Assembly: GCA_005881175.1 (NCBI GenBank)
Contig: VBEN01000024.1
Location: 1 to 34,343 of the forward strand
Direction of reading: 5' to 3'
From: Chloroflexota bacterium
GTDB lineage: Bacteria > Chloroflexota > Dormibacteria > CF-121
DNA: 34,343 bases
Shown: piece after piece, positions 1-8,046 of the stretch
How positions within the stretch are numbered: position 1 is the stretch's first letter
How the letters are laid out: each line of letters begins with the position of its first letter
The notes under the pieces: model-generated
The model's input: only the letters and a program-made list of their open reading frames with translations
What the model was told of the DNA's origin: nothing
Databases searched by the model: none
Program-made: the position numbers and the translations under genes

Positions 1-411
1 GGCCATCGAGCCGGGCAACCCAAGCCGAACGGCTGACGCGATGATCAGCAGGTAGAAGAGAAGGGAAAAATCGGTCGGAGCGCCGTATCCGCCCGAAAAA
101 TAGAGGATGCTGGTCGCCACCATGAGATCGATGCCGGTGGTGAGAAAGCCGAACCAGCGGCCCGGCCGAAAGCCACGCACCAGGACGACGGAAACCACCA
201 GATTGACCAGGCCCCAGGAGAACAAGATGGTGTCGACGATGAAGACGGAGGCCGACGAATTCTGGTTGCCAAAGTGGTTGAGGATGACGCCCGCCGCCAG
301 CACCACCCAGCGGCCCACCACCGTGATGCGCTCGGCGCTGGCGAGCACGGCCGCCTGACTGTCGCGGACCACGCCCGAGTAGTCGCCAATCGAGGTCTCA
401 GCCTCCGCCAC
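1..411 (-). CDS. N-terminal part of a multi-TM membrane sensor-like protein (partial)
   Basis: The gene runs off the window at base 1 and is absent from the ORF track. Reading the minus strand from a GTG at 411 gives 137 uninterrupted codons, starting VAEAETSIGDYSG. After about 30 soluble residues there are four or five hydrophobic segments (for example GRWVLLAAGVILNHFG, FIVDTILFSWGLVNLVVSVVLV, LMVATSILYFSGG, DFSLLFYLLIIASAVRLG). The last two, with a short GGYGAPTDF loop, resemble the membrane-embedded N-termini of bacterial sensor histidine kinases or GGDEF proteins; the catalytic part would lie outside the window, so the output domain is unknown. The GTG overlaps the last 14 bases of the upstream polymerase/ligase-like gene, which suggests translational coupling. 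The start is inferred; the reading frame is well supported by its hydrophobicity pattern. Confidence 0.7.
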   Translation of the reverse strand, partial: MAEAETSIGDYSGVVRDSQAAVLASAERITVVGRWVVLAAGVILNHFGNQNSSASVFIVDTILFSWGLVNLVVSVVLVRGFRPGRWFGFLTTGIDLMVATSILYFSGGYGAPTDFSLLFYLLIIASAVRLGLPGSMA

Positions 412-1681
412 GGCCGTATAACGCGGTTTCCCCCGGAGGGCTTGTCCGACCATTCCAGCGGTGAGCCGCCCACAGCATGCCGAGGAGCGCCCAGAACTCC
501 AGACTCAGGTCGTTCTTGAAGAAGGGGACGTCGACGAGGCCGTGCGCGAACATGGCAACCAGTACGAGGATGACCCCCAGGTCGTAAGGGCGCCAGCGGA
601 GCTCGTGCACCCGCCACCCCCGCCAGCCAAGGACGAAGGCCCGGACGGTCAGCCAGCCGAACGCGAACAGGCCGGGGAGCCCGGTCACTGTCCAGAAGTT
701 CAGCACGATGTTGTGCGGGTAGATGACCCTGGGAAGGTCCTGCCAGAAGGGTCCCATCGCCTGCTGGTAATAGGACAGGCCGATGCCGAGGACCGGATGA
801 TGGCTCATCATCCGCAGCGTCTGTTCCCAGATCCGGATCCGGAAGTCCAGCGTGTTGCCCGGCACTGTGTGCAGCTCGTAGGCAATCCGAGCCCGAATCA
901 GCGGGACCTGGCTGATGGCCAGGCCTGCCGCGATGACGGCGGGAACCAGCAGCCTCGCCCATCGATGCGAAATGGCCAGCCCAAGGCCGACCGCCCCGAG
1001 CGCGAGGTAGCCGCCACGCGAGAAGCTGAGCAGGCAGGCCGGCAAGGCCAGCATCAGGAACAGCGCGCTGAGCCACCGCACCGCTCGACCCTTGCCGTAG
1101 AGGACCAAGCTGGCGGCCATCGCCACCAGCGGCACAAGGTAGAGCGACACCGCGTTGGCGGTCTGGTAGATGGCGACGGGCGGCGTGGTGCTGAGATCGA
1201 GGACGTGATGGCGAAGAGCATCGAGCACGATAGCGGCGTTCAGGACCGCGGCCACCGCGCCGCCGACACCGAAACCGAGCAGGATCAGGCCCACTCGCCA
1301 GGGCGACGAGGCGATCGTGGCGACGATCAGAAAAAATGCGGCCGGCTCGATGAAGTAGGCTCGATAGAGTCCCAGCGCGGCCCGATGATCGCCGGAGACG
1401 AGGACCGAAACGGCGCCGGCGGCGATGAAGACCGCGGCCGGCACCGTGAGGGGGCCACGCCAGTGGATGCCCTCCCGCTGTTGAATCGTTTCCAGCGCGA
1501 AGACGGCCATCGTGGCCAGGAGCGCCAGTTCGAGCAAGGTCGTCGGGAGCGGTCCCACGTGCCAGCGGATCACGTAGGCGGGCGCGAGGGCCGCGGCGAC
1601 CGCGGCGGCGACCAGCGTATAGCGGTATCGCTGGCGCACCGCTGCCGTCGCCGGCTGGGCACCGGGACGGGATTGTGTCAT
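398..1681 (-). CDS. O-antigen ligase/polymerase family membrane protein (Wzy_C/RfaL-like)
   Basis: A 427-residue integral membrane protein with about ten to twelve hydrophobic helices. A large non-membrane loop at about 260-330 carries the features usual for the Wzy_C/O-antigen ligase family: an arginine-rich stretch, RIRIWEQTLRMMSHHPVLGIG, and a later YPHNIVLNFWTVTGLPGL segment where His-Asn is typical of the ligase family. The role would be polymerising or transferring a lipid-linked glycan at the outer face of the membrane; which of these cannot be told from sequence. The ATG at 1681 has a GAGG about 4 nt upstream. It faces a divergent GT4 glycosyltransferase and its 3' end overlaps the sensor-like gene, in keeping with a surface polysaccharide locus. 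Confidence 0.8.
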   Translation of the reverse strand: MTQSRPGAQPATAAVRQRYRYTLVAAAVAAALAPAYVIRWHVGPLPTTLLELALLATMAVFALETIQQREGIHWRGPLTVPAAVFIAAGAVSVLVSGDHRAALGLYRAYFIEPAAFFLIVATIASSPWRVGLILLGFGVGGAVAAVLNAAIVLDALRHHVLDLSTTPPVAIYQTANAVSLYLVPLVAMAASLVLYGKGRAVRWLSALFLMLALPACLLSFSRGGYLALGAVGLGLAISHRWARLLVPAVIAAGLAISQVPLIRARIAYELHTVPGNTLDFRIRIWEQTLRMMSHHPVLGIGLSYYQQAMGPFWQDLPRVIYPHNIVLNFWTVTGLPGLFAFGWLTVRAFVLGWRGWRVHELRWRPYDLGVILVLVAMFAHGLVDVPFFKNDLSLEFWALLGMLWAAHRWNGRTSPPGETALYGRGGG

Positions 1682-1734
1682 CGCCTCGTCAGACGTGCGC
1701 GATAATCCTATGGATCGCTCACCATGAGGCCGGA

Positions 1735-2883
1735 TTGACCGCGAAGGGGATCGGCTTCGACGCGCGCCTGATCGGGGCGCTGGGCATTGGTCGCTATATT
1801 AGCGGCCTTCTTCCGAAACTCGCCCTCATCCTCGGTGAGCGCCTCACCGTGGTTGCCAACCGGAAGGATGCGGCGATCGTGCGAGCCTTGATCGGTGGAT
1901 TGCCGCACCTGATGACGGTTAACGCCCAACCCTATCGCCTGGCGGAACAGTCGTTGCTTCCGCTCAGCCTGCTCCGCGCCGAGCTGGGCTTGATCCATTT
2001 CCCGCACTACAACCTCCCTCTGGTCAAGCCCGGACACTTCGTGGTCACCGTTCATGACCTCTTCCCCTTTCAATTTCCCCAGATCCATTCGGGCCCACTG
2101 CCGCGGGCGGTGAACCAGATGCTGATGCGCAACGCCGTCCGGCGCGCCGACCGCATCATCACGCCGTCGAAAGCGACCGCACTGGCGGTTAAACAGAGCT
2201 TCCCTGCATCGGCCGATCGGGTGCTGGCGATCGCAGAGGCTGCCGACGATCGCTTCAACGCCCTCCGCAATCCGCAGGGCGAGGCCGCCTGGCAGACGCG
2301 ACTCAAAATCCGCCCACCGTATGTCTTTTATCTCGGTCAGTGGAAGGCATACAAGAACCTGCCGCTGCTGCTGGAGGCATTCCAGATCGTCAGACGCACT
2401 CATCCGGCCAGTCAGCTGGTGCTCGCCGGTGACGACCCGCGCCACCCGGAAGTCCGCCAGCTGGCCGCAGGACTGCCCGAGGGTTCCATCGTGCTGCCGG
2501 GCCGGCTCCCGGAGAGTGCGGTCCCCGACCTTTACCGGGGCGCGGCCGTCGTGGTGCTGCCTTCACGAGCCGAGGGCTTCGGCTTGCCGGTGATCGAGGC
2601 GATGGCCTGCGGAGTCCCGGTGGTTTGCAGCGACCTGCCGGTGCTCCGCGAGATTGCCGATGGCGTCGCCGTCTTCTGCGATCCGGCTGACCCGGCGGCC
2701 TTCGCGCGAGCGATGAGTGAGATCCTTGATGGGGGAACCGGTGACCACCGCCGACTTGGGATCGAGCGGGCCAAAGCCTTCACCTGGGAGCGGGCCGCCC
2801 AGCAGACGGTGGAAGCCTACGAGATCGTTCTTGGTGTTCGCCTAATAGGCCACCGAACGCCTCGCCGCCGCGAAGATCGTTGA
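1735..2883 (+). CDS. GT4-family glycosyltransferase (GT-B fold)
   Basis: A 382-residue retaining glycosyltransferase of the GT4 type. The N-terminal domain begins GIGFDARLIGALGIGRYISGL, the usual beta-strand plus acceptor-side glycine loop. The C-terminal donor domain has PPYVFYLGQWKAYKNLPLLL, QLVLAGDD, and the signature LPSRAEGFGLPVIEAMACG (EX7E), followed by PVVCSDLPVLREIADG. I chose the TTG at 1735 because a GAGG at 1726-1729 lies 5 nt upstream and the family start aligns there; the upstream ATG of the ORF track (1675) overlaps the divergent gene. It probably adds a sugar to a lipid-linked oligosaccharide in the cytoplasm. The last 20 or so residues (RLIGHRTPRRREDR) look unlike the family and overlap the convergent glycosylphosphotransferase by 104 bp. 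Confidence 0.85.
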   Translation: MTAKGIGFDARLIGALGIGRYISGLLPKLALILGERLTVVANRKDAAIVRALIGGLPHLMTVNAQPYRLAEQSLLPLSLLRAELGLIHFPHYNLPLVKPGHFVVTVHDLFPFQFPQIHSGPLPRAVNQMLMRNAVRRADRIITPSKATALAVKQSFPASADRVLAIAEAADDRFNALRNPQGEAAWQTRLKIRPPYVFYLGQWKAYKNLPLLLEAFQIVRRTHPASQLVLAGDDPRHPEVRQLAAGLPEGSIVLPGRLPESAVPDLYRGAAVVVLPSRAEGFGLPVIEAMACGVPVVCSDLPVLREIADGVAVFCDPADPAAFARAMSEILDGGTGDHRRLGIERAKAFTWERAAQQTVEAYEIVLGVRLIGHRTPRRREDR

Positions 2884-4210
2884 CCTGGGCCCAACCGGTG
2901 AGGCCGGGTCGCACCTGGTGGCGCTCCAAGTAGCGAGGGATCTCTTCGGTAAAGCGCTCCACCAGAAAGATCGGCATCGGCCGCGGGCCGACCAGGCTCA
3001 TGTCGCCCTTGAGGATGTTGATGAGCTGGGGCAATTCATCGAGACTGAGCCGGCGCAGCATCCGACCAACCGGCGTGCAGCGGTCGTCGTCCGGCCTGGC
3101 GACGACCGGTCCGGTCTGGGCTTCGGCGTCGGGAATCATGGACCGGAACTTATAGACGGTGAACCGCTTGTCGTGGAGCCCCACTCTGGGCTGGCGGAAG
3201 AACACCGGCCCCCGGGGCGACGTCGCCTTGATCAAGATCGCGATCAGGAGCATGAGCGGGGAGGCGATGATGAGGCCGGCGGCGCTGACGAGGATGTCGA
3301 TGGCACGCTTCAGCACGGCGGCCGGCCCCCGCAGGCGGCTTCGGCGGATGCCGATCAGCGGAAGCCCATCGATCGCGTCCACCGCAGCACGCGTGCTCAT
3401 GACTTCGAGAAGGTCGGGGACCAGCTTGAACTCGGCCTGCAGGTCATCGCAGGTCTTGACCAGGTGCAGGATCTGGTCGTTGGTCGCGCCCGGCACCGCG
3501 AGAAAGACCTGGTCGACCCGCATCTGCGGGATCAGCTGCCGGAGGTCGGCGATTTGGCCGACGACGGGCGCGCCGGCGAACGCGCTTCCCACCTGCAGCC
3601 GGTCATCGAGAACACCGGCGACGTGATAGCCATATTGCGGGAACATCGCCATCCGCTGAATCAATAGCTGGCTGCCCGTGCCGGTGCCGACCATCAGCAC
3701 CCGCTCGGTGCCGATGCCGCGACGCCGGAGTCGGGTCTCGTACTGGCGCAGCAGGTAGCGCTCGATCGTCATCAGCACCGCCGCGATGATCACGGTGTAC
3801 ACGAACGTAAGTCGGGCGTATTCGAAACCGCGGTAGAGGGACATGCCCGCCAGCATCAACATCGCGGCCAGGGCGGTGCCGCTGCCCATGGCAAACACCT
3901 GGTCGACGAGGGTGCGCCCCCGCCAGGACCGGTATTGCTGATTGATCGCCAGCGAGAAAAGATAGATGGCGATGACCGCGGGGATCGCGGCCACGTAGGG
4001 ACCGAAGGCGAGCGGTTGCCCGACCACCTGGGGGATCCGGTCGAGGTGGTAGCGGTATTCATAGGCGAGGATCACGGAAGCGCCGGCGATCAGCGCATCT
4101 CCCGCAATCAGGACCAGGGGCAGCCAGTTCGGCCTGCGGAAAATGGCGGCCGGGGCGGCCAGCGGCTTCGCCGCGAGCTCGCCGCCCACCGTCCGGTAGG
4201 TTTCGGTCAC
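2780..4210 (-). CDS. Polyprenyl glycosylphosphotransferase (WbaP/WcaJ-type), C-terminus apparently truncated
   Basis: This enzyme family transfers a sugar-1-phosphate to undecaprenyl phosphate and so starts polysaccharide synthesis at the membrane. The N-terminal half has four or five TM helices and a CoA-binding-like Rossmann domain (ERVLMVGTGTGSQLLIQRM, about 155-175). The catalytic part follows one further TM segment (KRAIDILVSAAGLIIASPLM) with FFRQPRVG, FTVYKFRSM, RLSLDELPQLINILKGDMS and VGPRP. It continues to HQVRPGLTGWAQVNDLRGG, after which the usual 30-40 residue tail (EER...YD..Y....S...D) is missing and replaced by a short Arg/Pro-rich sequence. The GTG at 4210 overlaps the gatD stop (GTGA), so the two are translationally coupled. 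476 aa. Whether the shortened enzyme is active is uncertain. Confidence 0.88.
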   Translation of the reverse strand: MTETYRTVGGELAAKPLAAPAAIFRRPNWLPLVLIAGDALIAGASVILAYEYRYHLDRIPQVVGQPLAFGPYVAAIPAVIAIYLFSLAINQQYRSWRGRTLVDQVFAMGSGTALAAMLMLAGMSLYRGFEYARLTFVYTVIIAAVLMTIERYLLRQYETRLRRRGIGTERVLMVGTGTGSQLLIQRMAMFPQYGYHVAGVLDDRLQVGSAFAGAPVVGQIADLRQLIPQMRVDQVFLAVPGATNDQILHLVKTCDDLQAEFKLVPDLLEVMSTRAAVDAIDGLPLIGIRRSRLRGPAAVLKRAIDILVSAAGLIIASPLMLLIAILIKATSPRGPVFFRQPRVGLHDKRFTVYKFRSMIPDAEAQTGPVVARPDDDRCTPVGRMLRRLSLDELPQLINILKGDMSLVGPRPMPIFLVERFTEEIPRYLERHQVRPGLTGWAQVNDLRGGEAFGGLLGEHQERSRRLPPSAGRPAPR

Positions 4211-4953
4211 CGCCGAGCCCCAATCCGTTCTCGGACGGCGTTGTGTGCGGCCATCTCCATGGTGTCGTCCAATGCTTCAAAACGGACGGGCCCCCGCCGT
4301 TGTAACGCTCGTAGCAGCAAGAAGTCCGCGAAGTGCGGGTTCTTGGGGAGCAGCGAGCCGTGCAGATAGGTGCCGAATACGTTGCCGGCGGCCACACCCT
4401 CGGTCGCATCCTCGCCATTGTTGCCCGCGCCTCGGATCACCTGTCCGAGGGGCCGCAGTCCGGCGCCGAGGTAGGTCTTCCCGCTGTGGTTCTCGAAACC
4501 CACCAGGGTGGGGGGTTGCAGGCCCAGGTCCCTGGTCTCGATCACGATGTTGCCAATGTTTCGCCTGGCACCTGGCACCGTGTGCAGATCGGCCAGCGCC
4601 AGGCCAGGCAACTTCTTGCCGTCAGCCGTCACGTAGTACTCACCCAGCAGCTGGTATCCGCCGCAGACCGCGAGCACCACGGCCCCGCCGTGGATCGCTT
4701 CCCGAATCGCATCCACCTTGTGCGCGGCGGCATCGGTGAAGACCAACTCCTGGTCCCGGTCCTGTCCACCGCCCCAGAAGATCAGGTCGATGTCTGACAG
4801 GTCCGGGGCTGGGCCCCGTCCGATAGCGCGCACCTCGACCCGGATCCCCCGCCACTCGGCCCGCTTCTGCAGCGTCAGGATATTGCCTCGATCGCCATAG
4901 ATGTTCATCTCGTCCGCGTACAGGTGCGCAATGCGCAGCATGGGGCCGCTCAC
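4207..4953 (-). CDS. gatD: Lipid II isoglutaminyl synthase, glutaminase subunit GatD
   Basis: GatD releases ammonia from glutamine and passes it to MurT, which amidates the alpha-carboxyl of D-glutamate in lipid II. The protein starts around MLRIAHLYADEMNIYGDRGN, the family N-terminus. It has the class-I amidotransferase nucleophile in VLAVCGGYQLLGEYY (Cys about residue 97) and the catalytic His in FGTYLHGSLLPKNP. Two starts are possible: ATG at 4941, or the GTG at 4953 preferred here because a TACCAT box ends 7 nt before it, as at other leaderless starts in this window. The partner murT lies on the same strand 1.7 kb upstream, separated by two plus-strand genes; normally the two are adjacent. 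The 3' end overlaps the glycosylphosphotransferase by GTGA. Confidence 0.92.
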   Translation of the reverse strand: MSGPMLRIAHLYADEMNIYGDRGNILTLQKRAEWRGIRVEVRAIGRGPAPDLSDIDLIFWGGGQDRDQELVFTDAAAHKVDAIREAIHGGAVVLAVCGGYQLLGEYYVTADGKKLPGLALADLHTVPGARRNIGNIVIETRDLGLQPPTLVGFENHSGKTYLGAGLRPLGQVIRGAGNNGEDATEGVAAGNVFGTYLHGSLLPKNPHFADFLLLRALQRRGPVRFEALDDTMEMAAHNAVRERIGARR

Positions 4954-4959
4954 ATTGGG

Positions 4960-4966
4960 TATGGTA
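4960..4966. promoter_or_regulatory. Shared symmetric -10 element (TATGGTA) of gatD and the GT2 gene
   Basis: The heptamer TATGGTA reads TATGGT on the plus strand and TACCAT on the minus strand, one base offset. Each box ends 7 nt before a GTG: 4973 (+, GT2) and 4953 (-, gatD). This fits two leaderless transcripts fired from one bidirectional -10 element. No convincing -35 box is seen. Prediction from sequence only. Confidence 0.5.
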
Positions 4967-4972
4967 CGGCGC

Positions 4973-5680
4973 GTGGCTCGCCAGCTGGTCTGCATTCCCA
5001 CCTACAACGAGGCGAGCAACATCCTGGCGCTGATCGAGCAGGTGCACCTGGCCGCCCCCCAGGCGGACGTGCTCGTCATCGATGACAACTCGCCCGACGG
5101 GACCGGCGACCTGGTGAGGGATCGGATGCTCAAAGACGCCCGGTTGGAGGCCATGGCCCGACCCGGCAAACTTGGCCTGGGCACGGCCTACATGGCGGGC
5201 TTCGCCTTCGCCCTCCAGCACGGCTATCCCAGGGCGCTGACCATGGACGCGGACTTCTCCCATCCTCCGGAGCGGGTCCCGGCCTTGATCGAGGCCGTGG
5301 ACGACGGCGCCGATCTATCGGTTGGTTCCCGCTATGTCCCGGGCGGCGCCATTAGGGGGTGGGCGATCAGCCGCCGGATCTTGAGCGCCACGGCCAACCT
5401 CGTGGCACGCCAGACGCTGCGACTGCGGACCCGCGACTGCACCGGCGGATTTCGCTGTTACAGCCTGCGGTCGATGCAGTTCCTGGTCACCCGACCGTTG
5501 CGTTCTTCGGGCTACTCGGCGCTGATCGAGCTGCTGGCCCGTTGCGAACGGGCCGATCTATCGATCAAGGAGATCCCGATCACCTTCACGGACCGGACAC
5601 ACGGACGATCGAAGATCTCCCGACAGGAGATCTTCCGGGCCATGCTGACCGTGGCCCGGCTCGCCGGGAAGCGTACGTGA
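4973..5680 (+). CDS. Dolichyl/polyprenyl-phosphate mannose synthase-like GT2 glycosyltransferase
   Basis: A 235-residue GT2 enzyme of the DPM1 type, which transfers a sugar from a nucleotide donor to a polyprenyl phosphate on the cytoplasmic membrane face. Evident motifs are LVCIPTYNEASNI at the N-terminus, VLVIDDNSPDGTGD, GKLGLGTAYMAGFAFAL, the metal-binding MDADFSHPP (DXD), VGSRYVPGG and DCTGGFRCY. It ends without the C-terminal TM pair found in some homologues, so it is the soluble, membrane-associated type. The GTG at 4973 is chosen because TATGGT lies 7 nt upstream; an in-frame ATG at 4961 is the alternative. The next gene, a flippase-like protein, overlaps its stop codon by GTGA, so the two likely make and translocate a lipid-linked sugar. 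Confidence 0.88.
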   Translation: MARQLVCIPTYNEASNILALIEQVHLAAPQADVLVIDDNSPDGTGDLVRDRMLKDARLEAMARPGKLGLGTAYMAGFAFALQHGYPRALTMDADFSHPPERVPALIEAVDDGADLSVGSRYVPGGAIRGWAISRRILSATANLVARQTLRLRTRDCTGGFRCYSLRSMQFLVTRPLRSSGYSALIELLARCERADLSIKEIPITFTDRTHGRSKISRQEIFRAMLTVARLAGKRT

Positions 5681-6690
5681 GCCGCCGGCGCGCCATCCAG
5701 GCGGCCGTTCTGCTGGCCATCGGCCTGCTGATTCTCTATGGCGTCATCCGGACGGTGCACCCAGCCGAGGTCGGGCGCGCCATCCGGGGCGCCAGCCCGG
5801 GCTGGATCCTGGTCGCCGAGGCCGCCTTCCTCGCCTTCATCGTGGTGCGCGGCTGGCGCTGGCTGGTGATCCTGCGTGCCTCGGCGCCCCGGGCGGGGCT
5901 GGGGGACGCGATGGCGGTGACCGGCATCGGCTTCGCCGTAAACGCCGTCTCGCCCTTCAAGCTGGGCGAGCTGTTGCGAATCGGCGCCATCGCGCCGCGC
6001 GCCGGGATCGGGGTGGGTGAGGCGAGCGCGACGGTCGTCGTCGAGCGCGTGCTCGACGTGCTGGCATTGCTCGTGATCGCGGTGGGCGCGGCGGCGATCT
6101 CGGGTGCGGGATCGCACAGCTTCGGGCTGTGGAGCGGCGTCGTGCTGATTGCCGCCATCTCCATCGTCATCGCCCTGGTGGCATTCCTGGCGGTCACCTA
6201 TCCGCAACCGGCCCTGGCCATGATCGAGCGGATCGCGAAACCGTTGCCGGCTGCGGTGGGGAGATTCGTCGACACCTTCGCGGCATCCGTCCTCAAGGGC
6301 TTCGCCTCGCTTCGATCACCCCGGCGGCTCGCCGTCGCCAGTCTGTTGAGCCTGCTGGTCTGGCTCTGCATCGTCGTGGGCCTCGTCGCCTTCTTCCGCG
6401 CGCTGACACCGCAGCTGTCAGTCGCCACCCTGGTGCTGGCCTGCACCATCTTCGTGATCAGCCAGGCGATCAGCATCACGCCGGGGTCGGTTGGAACCTA
6501 CGAAGGCTTCTTCCTACTGGTCCTGAGTACGTTCGGCGCCCGACCGGCGGCGCTCGTTGCCGCGGTCGCCGTCCTCAGCCATGTCGGCAACATCGTGATC
6601 TTGCTGCTTGCCGGCGGCGCCGGCGCCTTATGGCTTCGCGTCAACCGGCCTTCCCTTCCAGTACGGCTGGAGCGCCCCGTCCCGAGTTAA
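5677..6690 (+). CDS. Lysylphosphatidylglycerol synthase TM / UPF0104-type flippase-like membrane protein
   Basis: A 337-residue membrane protein with about eight helices of the LPG_synthase_TM/UPF0104 family (AglD, YbhN relatives). Typical family segments are visible: VVRGWRWLVILRA after the second helix, VNAVSPFKLGELLRIGAI, ASATVVVERVLDVLALL, and ISITPGSVGTYEGFFLLVL near the C-terminus. The GTG at 5677 overlaps the stop of the GT2 gene (GTGA); the longer ORF-track start (5359) lies in the shadow of that gene. Coupling with a DPM-like enzyme suggests it flips or modifies the polyprenyl-linked sugar (inference from context). Its last 63 bp overlap the convergent murT gene. Confidence 0.85.
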   Translation: MSRRRAIQAAVLLAIGLLILYGVIRTVHPAEVGRAIRGASPGWILVAEAAFLAFIVVRGWRWLVILRASAPRAGLGDAMAVTGIGFAVNAVSPFKLGELLRIGAIAPRAGIGVGEASATVVVERVLDVLALLVIAVGAAAISGAGSHSFGLWSGVVLIAAISIVIALVAFLAVTYPQPALAMIERIAKPLPAAVGRFVDTFAASVLKGFASLRSPRRLAVASLLSLLVWLCIVVGLVAFFRALTPQLSVATLVLACTIFVISQAISITPGSVGTYEGFFLLVLSTFGARPAALVAAVAVLSHVGNIVILLLAGGAGALWLRVNRPSLPVRLERPVPS

Positions 6691-8046
6691 CACCGCGCGC
6701 AACTCCAGCATCGCGGTGTAGGTCGGCAGCACGAAGATCGTCTGACCGTCGGCGGTCGCCTCGCTCGCCCGCCTCAGCGCCAGGCGCCAGTCGCTGACCA
6801 CCTCGATCCGATCGTCAGGGATCTCCGCATATTTCAGCCGCACCCGCAGGTCGAGCGCGCGGTCGCCGCTCACGACGATGTGCCCCGCGACGTCTTTGAG
6901 CTGTTCGAAATCGACGTCCCAGATCCAGGATACGTCCCGACCGTCGGCGATCCGGTCGTTGAGCGCGATCAAAAATGAGCGGGCCTTCCCAAACTGGATC
7001 GCGGTCCGCAGGACTTCATTGAACCCGGTGGGATTCTTGGCGAGCAAGAGCACAGCCGGGCGACCATCGACCACGGTGTGCTCCATCCGCCCGAACGCCG
7101 GCGTGAAGTTCCGCAGCGCGGCGGCGCTGCTGGCGATCGAAACCCCCATCGCCTGGGCCGCCGCCACCGCCAGGACGACGTTGTACGCGTTGTACAGCCC
7201 TGATAGCGGCACATCGAAACCGGTCTCGTGCGCGCCATCGCTGATCCGTAGGCGCATCCGCTCCATGCCCTCGATCGCGACCGAGGACGCTCTGACGTCG
7301 GGCGACGGCCGGGCAAAGTCGCCGCGCGGGCAATGATAGTGGCCGACGTGCCCGAAATAGACGCCCTCGAACACGAATGCGCTTCCGCATCTCGGACAGA
7401 ATTTCGCGTCGGCGCCGTGGCTCAGCTCCGGCTGCAACAGTGACGGATCGTCCAGCCCCGCATAGACGACGCGCGGCAGTCCATCGCCCAGCGCCGCCAC
7501 CATCGGGTCGTCGGCATTCAGCACGGCGGTCACTCCCTCGGGCCCCTGGGTCAGCGCGCGGCGGATGTGGGCCGCCGTCGTCTCCAGCTCACCGTAGCGG
7601 TCGAGCTGGTCGCGGAACAGGTTCGTCACGATGATGGTCCCCGGCGCGATTTCCTGGACGAGCCGAGGCAGGCTCGCCTCATCGATTTCGAACAGCCCAA
7701 CATTCGCGTCCAGCCCGCCGGACCAGCTCGCACGATTCACCAGCGCCGCGGTCACCCCAAAGATCAGGTTGGCGCCGGCCTGGTTGGCGACGGTCCGCCG
7801 ACCCTGCGCCTCGAGGATGTGCCGCAGGAGCGCCGCCGTCGTCGTCTTTCCGTTCGTGCCGGTGACCACGACCGCGCCTTGGTCGAGCGACCGGGTCAGG
7901 GTGGTCAGAATTCTCGGATCCACCCACCGCGAGACATCGCCGGGAAGCGTTGTTCCACCGCCTCGTCGCAAGCCGCGACTCAAGCCTGCCGTCAGCTTGC
8001 CCGCCCAGAGCGCCGCCATGGCGCGGGCACCGAACCGTGCAAGCAT
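6628..8046 (-). CDS. murT: Lipid II isoglutaminyl synthase, Mur-ligase subunit MurT
   Basis: MurT activates the D-glutamate alpha-carboxyl of lipid II with ATP and adds ammonia delivered by GatD. The 472-residue protein has the Mur-ligase P-loop VTGTNGKTTTA (about 61-71), the LFEIDEASLP segment, and the C-terminal MurT domain with VSGDRALDLRVRLKYAEIP. A zinc-ribbon insertion is present, with C217 and C220 in FCPRCGS and C239 in HYHCPRGDFARP, but the expected fourth Cys is Gly242 (GGC instead of TGC). The ATG overlaps the ispE stop by one base (TGATG). GatD is not adjacent but lies beyond the inserted plus-strand GT2/flippase pair. The 3' end overlaps the flippase convergently by 63 bp. Confidence 0.94.
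   Translation of the reverse strand: MLARFGARAMAALWAGKLTAGLSRGLRRGGGTTLPGDVSRWVDPRILTTLTRSLDQGAVVVTGTNGKTTTAALLRHILEAQGRRTVANQAGANLIFGVTAALVNRASWSGGLDANVGLFEIDEASLPRLVQEIAPGTIIVTNLFRDQLDRYGELETTAAHIRRALTQGPEGVTAVLNADDPMVAALGDGLPRVVYAGLDDPSLLQPELSHGADAKFCPRCGSAFVFEGVYFGHVGHYHCPRGDFARPSPDVRASSVAIEGMERMRLRISDGAHETGFDVPLSGLYNAYNVVLAVAAAQAMGVSIASSAAALRNFTPAFGRMEHTVVDGRPAVLLLAKNPTGFNEVLRTAIQFGKARSFLIALNDRIADGRDVSWIWDVDFEQLKDVAGHIVVSGDRALDLRVRLKYAEIPDDRIEVVSDWRLALRRASEATADGQTIFVLPTYTAMLELRAVLTRDGALQPYWKGRPVDAKP

Noticed and set aside
461-1705. 414-aa plus-strand ORF opposite the O-antigen ligase-like gene
   Set aside because: Gln/Arg/Asp-rich shadow composition of antisense high-GC coding; the minus strand has a convincing membrane protein.
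1675-1734. Upstream ATG of the GT4 ORF
   Set aside because: It would overlap the divergent gene's start, lacks an SD, and precedes the family-conserved N-terminus; TTG 1735 has GAGG at the right distance.
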